From NCBI GenBank assembly GCA_963991145.1, contig CAXDOZ010000031.1:1-22797 (forward strand): a stretch of DNA of 22,797 nucleotides, written 5' to 3'. This document shows, one piece after another, positions 1 through 6,275 of this stretch. Made by a program: the position numbers and the translations under genes. The stretch is from CAXDOZ01 sp963991145. Its GTDB lineage: Bacteria; Bacteroidota; Bacteroidia; Chitinophagales; JABDMM01. Below the pieces are notes generated by a model. That model made no database searches. It was not told the DNA's origin and saw nothing but the letters and a program-made list of their open reading frames with translations. Within the stretch, counting starts at the first letter, position 1, and each line of letters starts with the position of its first letter.

Positions 1-52
1 CATACGAGATTTCTGCCTGTCTCGTGGGCTCTGAGATGTGTATAAGAGACAG
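1..52. other. Illumina Nextera i7 adapter contamination (not genomic)
   Basis: Positions 1-10 match the end of the Illumina P7 sequence, 11-18 (TTCTGCCT) match the i7 index known as N703, and 19-52 match the Nextera transposase adapter with one mismatch (T instead of G at 32). The last 19 bases (34-52) are the exact Tn5 mosaic end AGATGTGTATAAGAGACAG. Genomic sequence begins at 53. Any protein translated rightward through this stretch carries the artefactual string MCIRDR, well known in metagenomic protein sets. Confidence 0.98.
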
Positions 53-788
53 GATCAGTTCCCCACATTGCTCGATCGAGGGTGAAGTGACGCTCAACGA
101 ATTTTGCTCCAACGGCAACTGCACCCAAAGTAGTAGCAAGACCTGTTTCATGTCCGCTGTATCCAATGACATTCTTAGGGTACATGTCACCAAGTGTGCG
201 AATCATATTGAGGTTCAACTCTTCAACCGGACAAGGGTAAGAAGAGGTTGAGTGAGCGATCAGGATATTCTCATTCCCAATGGCGTTCATCGCAGCAACG
301 ATCTCATCCTGCGTCGACATTCCCGTAGAAATGATCAATGGCTTTCCAGTGGCTGCTTTCTTTTTAAGTAGATCAATATCGGTAAGCGAAGCAGAAGCCG
401 CTTTGTAAAGTCTTGGATTGAATTGCTCAATGAAATCTACAGATGGCTCATCCCAGCAAGATGCGAACCAGTCGATACCCTTCTTCTCACAGTAATCGTT
501 GATCTGACCATAGTCATCCTCATTGAATTCTACTTTATGGCGGTATTCGATATAGGTCATTCTTCCCCAGGGAGTATCACGCTCGATCTCCCATTGATCC
601 TTCGGAGTGCAAATCTCAGGTGTTCTCTTTTGGAACTTAACAGCATCAGCGCCACAATCTGCTGCTTTATCAATCAATTGCTTGGCAATATCTAAAGAGC
701 CATTATGATTGATACCGATCTCAGCAATGATGTAACACTCTGCGTTATCACCAATTATTCTTCCGTTATTCAGTTCGACTTGAGGCAT
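53..788 (-). CDS. neuB: N-acetylneuraminate synthase family protein (NeuB-like), 3' end missing
   Basis: Probable synthase condensing phosphoenolpyruvate with a 6-carbon acylamino sugar to make a nonulosonic acid (sialic, legionaminic or pseudaminic type) in the cytoplasm. The frame is open from the ATG at 786-788 to the adapter, giving 245 genuine residues. Visible family motifs are EIGINHNG (23-30), KFQK (51-54), STGMST (154-159), the HSTSSYP stretch (179-185), GYSGHE (209-214) and VERHFTLDR (231-239), all in the NeuB TIM barrel. Family members run to about 340-350 residues, so the end of the barrel and the C-terminal SAF/antifreeze-like domain are lost at the contig edge. The frame continues open into the adapter, so automatic callers may add false residues. 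It lies 109 bases downstream of the KdsC-like gene on the same strand. Which sugar it uses cannot be read from this fragment. Confidence 0.92.
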
Positions 789-897
789 TTGTCTCTTTGG
801 TTTCTTGGGTTTGAACTTTCCGCAATATTACGTTTAAAGCGGTGCTTTTTTTAATTTATTTATTGGCATTTATTCGAGAGTATCAATAGGGATTTTC

Positions 898-1395
898 TCA
901 TTGCCGTAAACTTATGATTAATTCGGCGAATTCTCTGAAAGCCCCTTGTCCTCCGTGACTTTTGCAACAATATTGCACTACGTCTTTCACCATGAACATT
1001 GCATCTCCCGGACAGGCAGAAAGGCCAACCAGTTTAATGGTCTCGAGGTCATTGGTATCGTCACCGATATAGGCGATCTCCTCAGCTTTAAATCCGGTTC
1101 TTTCAAGAACATCTTTTAGCACTGCAGGCTTATCCTTGATTCCCAGGTGTAATTCTGAGATCTTAAGTTTCTCTGCTCTCTTCACAACAGAACCCGAGCG
1201 TTCACCCGTAATGATACCGGTATCGATATTACAGAGCTTTCGCAAGCGCTCTACACCCATTCCGTCTCTGATTGAAAATCGCTTTAGCTCTTCGCCTTCG
1301 GCTGAATAATAAACTCCGGTATCAGTCAATACTCCATCACAATCCGTGAGAAGTAATTTGATCTTTTCTGCTGCTGATTTTAGTTCTGAGCTCAT
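898..1395 (-). CDS. KdsC-like HAD phosphatase (nonulosonate/KDO 8-phosphate phosphatase type)
   Basis: A 165-residue HAD-superfamily phosphatase of the cap-less KdsC type. It probably removes a phosphate from a sugar acid or feeds the adjacent NeuB pathway. HAD motif I is DCDGVLTD (18-25, nucleophile D18 and acid D20), motif II is the Thr in ITGERS (T63), and motif IV is GDDTND (111-116). Length is normal for the family. I chose the ATG at 1393-1395, which starts MSSELKS and lies one base past the upstream SDR stop (1397-1399). A longer reading frame back to 1419 would overlap the SDR and adds nothing conserved. Homologs act on KDO-8-phosphate or Neu5Ac-9-phosphate, or occur as the phosphatase half of CMP-nonulosonate synthetases. 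The neighbouring neuB favours a nonulosonate role, but KDO-8-P phosphatase remains possible. Confidence 0.88.
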   Translation of the reverse strand: MSSELKSAAEKIKLLLTDCDGVLTDTGVYYSAEGEELKRFSIRDGMGVERLRKLCNIDTGIITGERSGSVVKRAEKLKISELHLGIKDKPAVLKDVLERTGFKAEEIAYIGDDTNDLETIKLVGLSACPGDAMFMVKDVVQYCCKSHGGQGAFREFAELIISLRQ

Positions 1396-1396
1396 A

Positions 1397-2200
1397 TTAC
1401 ATTGCTGTCCAGCCGCCATCTACAATTAGGTTGGCACCTGTCATATAAGAAGAAGCGTCGCTGGCAAGATAAACCACCGCACCTCTGTAATCATTTGCTC
1501 CGGCCATTCGACCCAGAGCTGTCTTTGCACTGTAATTTTCTACGAACCAATCATCCTGTCCATTCTCTACTCCGCCCGGCGAAAGCGTATTCACGCGCAC
1601 CCCTTTGGCTCCCCAGTAAGCTGAAAGGAATCTGGTGAAATTGATCACCGCACCTTTAGTGGTAGGGTAGGCGGCAGATTTATAGAATGTTTGCTGCCCT
1701 TCGCGATTGCGATAGATACTTTGATCCGGACCAACAACTCCATAAGTGGAAGCAACATTAATAATACTACCTGATCCTTGTTCGGCCATTGGAGTTCCAA
1801 GAATTTGAGAGCAAAGGAACATTCCCGTTACGTTCACCTCGAGCGATTTCTTGAACATGTCCACCGGGTAGTTTTCAAATTTGCTCTGCTCGGCAGCCAT
1901 GGCAGGATCTTCAAACATATCGTTGATAGCAGCATTGTTCACCAGAACATCAATCCGGCCGAAGGCCGAAAGAACAAAGTCCCTGCAGGCGATCAACTCT
2001 TCCTCACTGGTGATATCACAAGCAAAAGAACGATGTGCATCTCCCAACTCCTTTATTAAAGTGTCGAGTTTCTCCTGATTGATATCACAGGCGATTACAG
2101 TAGCACCGGCATCAGCCAATGCTCTGCAATGGTGAGAGCCAATTAGTCCTGTTGCTCCGGTTACAATGGCAACTTTGCCACTAAGGTCAAAATCTTTCAT
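1397..2200 (-). CDS. SDR-family oxidoreductase in nonulosonate cluster
   Basis: A 267-residue classical short-chain dehydrogenase/reductase. The nucleotide-binding motif TGATGLIG (14-21), the NNAA motif (88-91), the catalytic Ser in NVAST (S151) and YPTTK (Y178, K182) are all visible, and the C-terminal IVDGGW is typical. An insertion of roughly 25 residues between the catalytic Ser and Tyr is longer than in most SDRs. Its stop abuts the KdsC-like start, so the two are probably co-transcribed with neuB downstream. SDRs of this kind occur in sialic/legionaminic acid clusters (the PtmA type in Campylobacter legionaminate synthesis is one example). The substrate here is inferred from context only. 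The start ATG at 2198-2200 follows ATAAAC rather than a Shine-Dalgarno sequence. Confidence 0.85.
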   Translation of the reverse strand: MKDFDLSGKVAIVTGATGLIGSHHCRALADAGATVIACDINQEKLDTLIKELGDAHRSFACDITSEEELIACRDFVLSAFGRIDVLVNNAAINDMFEDPAMAAEQSKFENYPVDMFKKSLEVNVTGMFLCSQILGTPMAEQGSGSIINVASTYGVVGPDQSIYRNREGQQTFYKSAAYPTTKGAVINFTRFLSAYWGAKGVRVNTLSPGGVENGQDDWFVENYSAKTALGRMAGANDYRGAVVYLASDASSYMTGANLIVDGGWTAM

Positions 2201-2207
2201 GTTTATG

Positions 2208-2220
2208 CGCCCTTCGGGCG
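2208..2220. repeat. Short GC-rich hairpin between DUF2147 and SDR genes
   Basis: Inverted repeat CGCCC-TTC-GGGCG, a perfect 5-bp stem with a 3-base loop, in the 39-base spacer just upstream of the SDR start. No T tract follows on either strand, so it is not a convincing intrinsic terminator. It could shape the leader of the SDR message. Confidence 0.4.
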
Positions 2221-2239
2221 GATTTGGGCTTCGCCTGGA

Positions 2240-2695
2240 TTAGTTTTCTACTTTGGTTGCGACCTCGGTTTTCCCAAGAAGCGGAATACCTACATATCCT
2301 CTGATCTTCGCTACACCATCTTTAACCTTGATCAGGCCATCATACCATTTCCCATGACCTGCATCATAGATCCTTCCATTCTTGAAGTTTCCATTTCCCT
2401 TCTTGATAAAGTCAACCAGAATGTAGGTTCCGATCAATTCATTTGTTCTGGATTCTTCATTCGGATTCTTAAGGTCGAGTTTTGGGTTGCCCATTGAATC
2501 AGTGGGCTCAGATAGCCAAACCAGTTTTCCCTGGTACTTCCCATTTTCTAAGAAGATCTCAATTTTCTCATCTCCATTTTCAGAGAGCCATACACCAATC
2601 ACTTCATCCTGTTCTTCCTGAGCGATTGTGACCTGGGAGAATAGCGTCATTGCAATAAGGGTGATCATAACGCTAAGAATTCTATGCGTATTCAT
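2240..2695 (-). CDS. DUF2147-family exported protein
   Basis: A 151-residue protein with a Sec signal peptide: a short basic start (MNTHR), a hydrophobic core to about residue 24, then a likely cleavage after the AQ at about 25-26. The mature part has the DUF2147 pattern: an early GVWLSENGDEKIEI strand, GKYQGKLVWL, a middle segment mentioning GTYILVDF, then NGRIYDAGHGKWYDG and a closing GYVGIPLLGKT. Family members are small beta-rich periplasmic proteins of unknown function. I chose the ATG at 2693-2695 because it opens directly on the signal peptide, after an A-rich stretch typical of this phylum. The nine extra codons up to 2722 (poly-Lys/Gln) look non-coding. It is divergent from the citrate synthase gene. 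Confidence 0.85.
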   Translation of the reverse strand: MNTHRILSVMITLIAMTLFSQVTIAQEEQDEVIGVWLSENGDEKIEIFLENGKYQGKLVWLSEPTDSMGNPKLDLKNPNEESRTNELIGTYILVDFIKKGNGNFKNGRIYDAGHGKWYDGLIKVKDGVAKIRGYVGIPLLGKTEVATKVEN

Positions 2696-3036
2696 TTGTT
2701 GTTTTTTTTGGAGTAGGAGCAATGCCCCTGGAATTTGCGCACAAAAATGATGACAAATTGGGAAAAGGAAAATGATTCTTTCCCACTATTTGCATAATCA
2801 TTCGAGTCGATAGGGCTAATGTTTAATCACACAGAAAAGTTCAGCGATCCATTGAGAATTGCACCATCCCGATTCATTCATTCTTTTTCCATTCCAGCAG
2901 CCTACATTCTAGACTCACATTCTGATTTCCCGATTTGCTGAACTAATAGGTAGAATAGTAGTTAATTCCACAGAACTCTCGGTCAAAATCAATACATTTG
3001 CACCGCGAAATAAATGCTGTAAAACCGTTCTTATTT
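2696..3036. other. Divergent intergenic region, DUF2147 / gltA
   Basis: About 340 bases without a gene. It holds the gltA -7 element near its right end. On the DUF2147 side I see no CAAAnnTA (the reverse of TAnnTTTG), so the promoter of that gene is not identified. No tRNA, strong hairpin or repeat was noticed. Confidence 0.6.
2993..3000 (+). promoter_or_regulatory. Bacteroidota-type -7 promoter element for gltA
   Basis: TACATTTG matches the Bacteroidota sigma-factor consensus TAnnTTTG. No TTG -33 box is evident at the usual 19-21 base spacing. Transcription would start near 3005, giving a leader of about 30 bases before the ATG at 3037. This supports the shorter gltA start. Confidence 0.6.
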
Positions 3037-4323
3037 ATGTCAGAGAAAGCCATTCTCCACTTTGAAGGGAAAGAAATTGAAATCCCAGTTATTACGGGCT
3101 CAGAAAATGAAAAAGCCCTGGATATATCTAAACTCCGCGGACAAAGCGGGTTGATCACTTTTGATGTTGGTTATAAAAACACAGGGTCAACTACGAGCGG
3201 AATCACTTTTCTTAATGGAGAAGAAGGTGTTCTTCGCCACAGAGGATATGCCATTGAAGATCTTGCCGAGCACGCAAGCTTCCTTGAAGTAGCATTCCTT
3301 CTTATTAATGGCAAGCTTCCTACAAAAGAGGAGCTAAGCAGTTTCGATAATGACATCACCATGCATAGTCTGGTTCACGAAGACGTGAAGCATTTGTTTG
3401 ATGCATGTCCTACAGGAGCTCACCCAATGGGTCAGCTAATGATCCTTTGTAGCATGATGTCGGCCTTCTATCCAGATTCATTAAATCCACACAGAGGAGA
3501 TGAAGATGTTCAAATGACCATCACTCGTCTATTGGCTAAGATGCCAACCCTTTGTGCAATGATCTCTAAGAAAGGAGCAGGGCATCCGATCGTATATCCA
3601 AACAACAAGCTTGACTACATTTCAAATTATCTGACAATGACCTTTGGTCAGGTTACTGATGATTACGAAGTTGATCCTGTTGTTCACGATGCAATGCGAA
3701 GACTATTGATCCTTCACGCTGATCACGAGCAAAACTGTTCAGCTTCTACTGTAAGAATCGTTGGATCAAGTCAGGCAAATCTTTATGCCTCAGTTGCAGC
3801 TGGTGTTGCTGCTCTATGGGGTCCACTTCACGGAGGTGCTAACCAAAAAGTGTTGGAGATGCTTGAAGCTATCCGTCAGGATGGAGGAGATGTGAAGCGC
3901 TACATCAATAAAGCAAAAGACAAAGACGATCCTTTCCGTTTGATGGGATTCGGACACCGTGTTTACAAGAACTTCGATCCTCGTGCGAGAATCATTAAGA
4001 AGTCTGCTGATGATGTATTGGCTAAGCTTGGTATCAATGATCCAATTCTTGAGATCGCTAAAGAACTTGAAGAAGCAGCTCTTCAGGATGACTACTTCGC
4101 AGAGCGTAAGTTGTATCCAAACGTAGATTTCTACTCAGGTATCATCTACAGAGCTATTGGATTCCCAACGGAGATGTTCACTGTGCTTTTCTCACTTGGT
4201 CGTCTACCGGGTTGGATCGCTCAGTGGAAAGAAATGCGTTCTCAGGGTCAACCAATCGGTCGTCCACGTCAGGTGTACACAGGAGAGACTCTAAGAGAGT
4301 GGGTTCCAATCGAGAAGAGATAA
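3037..4323 (+). CDS. gltA: Citrate synthase
   Basis: Condenses oxaloacetate and acetyl-CoA to citrate at the entry of the TCA cycle, in the cytoplasm. The 428-residue protein has the length of type II (hexameric) bacterial citrate synthases. It shows the expected landmarks: an N-terminal beta domain, GYAIEDLAEHASFLEV, the active-site His in DHEQNCSAST, the LHGGANQ segment carrying the second His, and MGFGHRVYKNFDPRA with the third His and substrate-binding Arg residues; the catalytic Asp lies in PNVDFYSG. I chose the ATG at 3037 (MSEKAIL) because the alternative frame start at 2998 falls inside the promoter element. The gene is monocistronic, ending at a strong terminator. It is divergent from DUF2147 and upstream of the respiratory operon; the arrangement suggests no shared transcript. 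Confidence 0.97.
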   Translation: MSEKAILHFEGKEIEIPVITGSENEKALDISKLRGQSGLITFDVGYKNTGSTTSGITFLNGEEGVLRHRGYAIEDLAEHASFLEVAFLLINGKLPTKEELSSFDNDITMHSLVHEDVKHLFDACPTGAHPMGQLMILCSMMSAFYPDSLNPHRGDEDVQMTITRLLAKMPTLCAMISKKGAGHPIVYPNNKLDYISNYLTMTFGQVTDDYEVDPVVHDAMRRLLILHADHEQNCSASTVRIVGSSQANLYASVAAGVAALWGPLHGGANQKVLEMLEAIRQDGGDVKRYINKAKDKDDPFRLMGFGHRVYKNFDPRARIIKKSADDVLAKLGINDPILEIAKELEEAALQDDYFAERKLYPNVDFYSGIIYRAIGFPTEMFTVLFSLGRLPGWIAQWKEMRSQGQPIGRPRQVYTGETLREWVPIEKR

Positions 4324-4344
4324 GACTTAATCAACTGATTTTCA

Positions 4345-4369
4345 AAGCCGACCACTGGTCGGTTTTTTT
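4345..4369 (+). terminator. Intrinsic terminator of gltA
   Basis: A stem CCGACC (4348-4353) and GGTCGG (4357-4362) with the 3-base loop ACT is followed at once by seven T residues (4363-4369), and the A-rich stretch before the stem can extend pairing. It lies 24 bases past the gltA stop. Confidence 0.92.
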
Positions 4370-4657
4370 GTTTCCATAGGTGTTGAAAAAGCAGCACTTG
4401 ATGTCTAGAGATAAGGGAATTACCTTCGCCCGAAACTGTACAAAAAATATCAAGTGATAAGTATCATCTCTTAGGATGTTTTTAAAGCTTAGTTGATGTT
4501 AACTTTGTACAAGCATTGTGAGCTGTGCATTTGGCGAAGGCCTGATGGACACATGTTTTGAAATGATAATTTTTAAACGCTATGCAGTCTTGATTAGACT
4601 TAATCTAAATAAGCCTCAGGCCTTTCAATTTGACAAGTCTGGTGCGGATTTTATCAA

Positions 4658-4667
4658 AGATTAATCT
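4658..4667. promoter_or_regulatory. Candidate operator palindrome at act promoter
   Basis: AGATTAATCT is a perfect 10-base palindrome whose last base is the first base of the -7 element. A protein bound here would sit directly on the promoter. The regulator is unknown. Confidence 0.35.
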
Positions 4668-4674
4668 AGATTTG
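4667..4674 (+). promoter_or_regulatory. Bacteroidota-type -7 element for the act-cox operon
   Basis: TAGATTTG fits TAnnTTTG and lies 23 bases before the actA ATG at 4698, implying a leader of roughly 20 bases. A -33 TTG at standard spacing is not clear; TTTG at 4629-4632 is too far upstream. Confidence 0.55.
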
Positions 4675-4697
4675 CACCGATTTAAAATGACCTTTTG

Positions 4698-6248
4698 ATG
4701 ACAATTCCGATACGGAGAGAATTCATCTTATCCCTCCTAAGAAAATCGATCAGCCCCCGCACGATTTTACTAGTCCTACTTTCTTTCGGGTTTACAGTAA
4801 GTTTTGCGCAAGATTCTGCCAATGCCGCAGGGTCAGATACGGGCGAATTAGCAATGGTTGACGATGCATCTGCAGATGCTGGCGAAGACGCCGGTGTTGA
4901 TGGTGATCTAGAAGCCATGATTGAAAACGGTAAGACCTTATTCAAGGCGCAGTGTGCAAGCTGTCACAATCCTCTGAAGGATGGTACCGGTCCTAAACTG
5001 AAAGGCGTAACAGCCATTTGGGAAGGCTACGGTGACTATCAGGGTAAGACCGGACGAGAGTGGTTGGTTACCTGGATCATCAACTGGAATGAAGCAGTTG
5101 ATGCAGGCTACCCAAGAGCTCTTGAGGTTAAGGATTGGTCGCCAACTCAAATGAACGTTTTCACTGGAAAGCTTTCTGAGAGCGATGTAGATGACATCCT
5201 TGCTTATGTTGAAAATTATGAGCCACCAGCACCAATCGTTGCTGATGGTGGTGAAGGAGGAGCTGCCGGGGCTGACAGCGGTCTTCTTAGAAGTCTATTG
5301 ATCATTCTTGCGGTGCTACTTCTTATGGTAGCCATTATCCTTGGAAGAACTTCTAAGGTTCTTGAGCGCATGGTCAATGAGAAGAAAGGTGAGCTTGTTG
5401 CAGAGCCAGTTCCACTTTGGAAAAACAAAAAACTGATCACAGTTCTTGTACTTGCTGTTGTTGTCTTTGTTGGATTCAATGTTGTTGACCAGGCAGTAAG
5501 CCTTGGTCGTCAGCAGGGATACCAGCCGGCACAGCCTATCGCATTCTCTCACGCACTTCACGCAGGTAAGTGGGGAATCGAATGTCAGTACTGTCACCAT
5601 GGAGCAGCTGAGTCTAAGCACTCAAACATTCCTTCGGTGAATATCTGTATGAACTGTCACAAGAATATTAATGTAGGACCAGAGCACGGGAAATCAGAGA
5701 TCACTAAGATCTACGCATCAATTGGATACAACCCGGTTGCTTCTGCTTACTTCGAAGATTACGGCGATATGGATAAGGAAGCAGTTCTAGCTTCTTTCCG
5801 CGAGTGGTTTGAGAAAGACATCGATACAGCTAGCCTTACAAAATCTGAATCAAGCGATATCCCGGCTATGATCGATGGACAGCTTGCGGCGATCGAGCCA
5901 ATGATCAACAAACCAATCGAGTGGGTTAGAATTCACAACCTGCCTGATCACGTTTACTTTAACCACGCACAGCACGTGAACGTGGGTAATATTGAGTGTC
6001 AAACCTGTCACGGTCCGATTGAGGAAATGGATAAGGTTTACCAATATTCGCCTCTATCAATGGGATGGTGTATCAACTGTCACAGAGAGACTGAAGTGAA
6101 CTTTGCAAATGGGTACTATTCTGATACCCTTGCTTCAACAGAGTACAGAGTTTATGAAAGCTATCACTCGGACATTATGAACGAGTTGCGCGATAAAGTA
6201 ACGGTAGAAGACATCGGTGGTACTGAGTGTCAAAAATGCCACTATTAA
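4698..6248 (+). CDS. actA: Alternative complex III subunit ActA, multiheme cytochrome c (six CxxCH)
   Basis: Membrane-bound multiheme c-type cytochrome that accepts electrons within ACIII on the periplasmic side and passes them toward ActE and the oxidase. The 516-residue protein has an N-terminal hydrophobic signal/anchor (about 20-37), then an Asp/Ala-rich stretch (40-70). A monoheme cytochrome c domain follows, with CASCH at 86-90 and probable axial Met 152. Transmembrane helices lie near 197-216 and 246-263. The C-terminal part has five further heme sites: CQYCH 296-300, CMNCH 317-321, CQTCH 434-438, CINCH 458-462 and CQKCH 511-515. The C-terminal pentaheme part is what characterises ActA; the N-terminal cytochrome domain is an addition. 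I chose the ATG at 4698 over a TTG immediately before it. First gene of the operon; 27 bases precede actB. Confidence 0.93.
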   Translation: MTIPIRREFILSLLRKSISPRTILLVLLSFGFTVSFAQDSANAAGSDTGELAMVDDASADAGEDAGVDGDLEAMIENGKTLFKAQCASCHNPLKDGTGPKLKGVTAIWEGYGDYQGKTGREWLVTWIINWNEAVDAGYPRALEVKDWSPTQMNVFTGKLSESDVDDILAYVENYEPPAPIVADGGEGGAAGADSGLLRSLLIILAVLLLMVAIILGRTSKVLERMVNEKKGELVAEPVPLWKNKKLITVLVLAVVVFVGFNVVDQAVSLGRQQGYQPAQPIAFSHALHAGKWGIECQYCHHGAAESKHSNIPSVNICMNCHKNINVGPEHGKSEITKIYASIGYNPVASAYFEDYGDMDKEAVLASFREWFEKDIDTASLTKSESSDIPAMIDGQLAAIEPMINKPIEWVRIHNLPDHVYFNHAQHVNVGNIECQTCHGPIEEMDKVYQYSPLSMGWCINCHRETEVNFANGYYSDTLASTEYRVYESYHSDIMNELRDKVTVEDIGGTECQKCHY

Positions 6249-6275
6249 TTCCTACCAAAATTGAAAGCTGAAGAA

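Larger units (their letters stand above)
4370..4697. promoter_or_regulatory. Regulatory region upstream of the act-cox operon
   Basis: About 330 bases without a supported gene. It holds the operon's likely -7 element (4667-4674) overlapped by the palindrome AGATTAATCT (4658-4667), and a related GATTA-4-TAATC inverted repeat at 4592-4605. A further TAnnTTTG match (TAACTTTG, 4500-4507) could be a distal promoter. There are nested inverted repeats: CCTTCGCC (4423-4430) with GGCGAAGG (4533-4540), and inside them TGTACAA (4437-4443) with TTGTACA (4505-4511). The small TGATA-AG-TATCA (4455-4466) sits in the loop. Whether these are operators or RNA structure is not decided by the sequence alone. Confidence 0.5.

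Noticed and set aside
24..251. Short rightward reading frame beginning GSEMCIRDR
   Set aside because: Its beginning is encoded by the Nextera adapter and the rest is antisense to neuB.
423..695. Plus-strand reading frame across the neuB region
   Set aside because: The opposite strand encodes a clear NeuB protein with family motifs throughout.
2208..2220. Hairpin as a transcription terminator
   Set aside because: No T tract follows on either strand, and it lies between genes that appear co-transcribed.
2998..3036. Longer N-terminus for citrate synthase
   Set aside because: It would start inside the TAnnTTTG promoter element; the ATG at 3037 gives the normal family start.
4500..4507. TAACTTTG as the main operon promoter
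   Set aside because: It fits the -7 consensus but lies 190 bases from actA with no clear -33 box; the nearer TAGATTTG is a better candidate. Kept only as a possible distal promoter.
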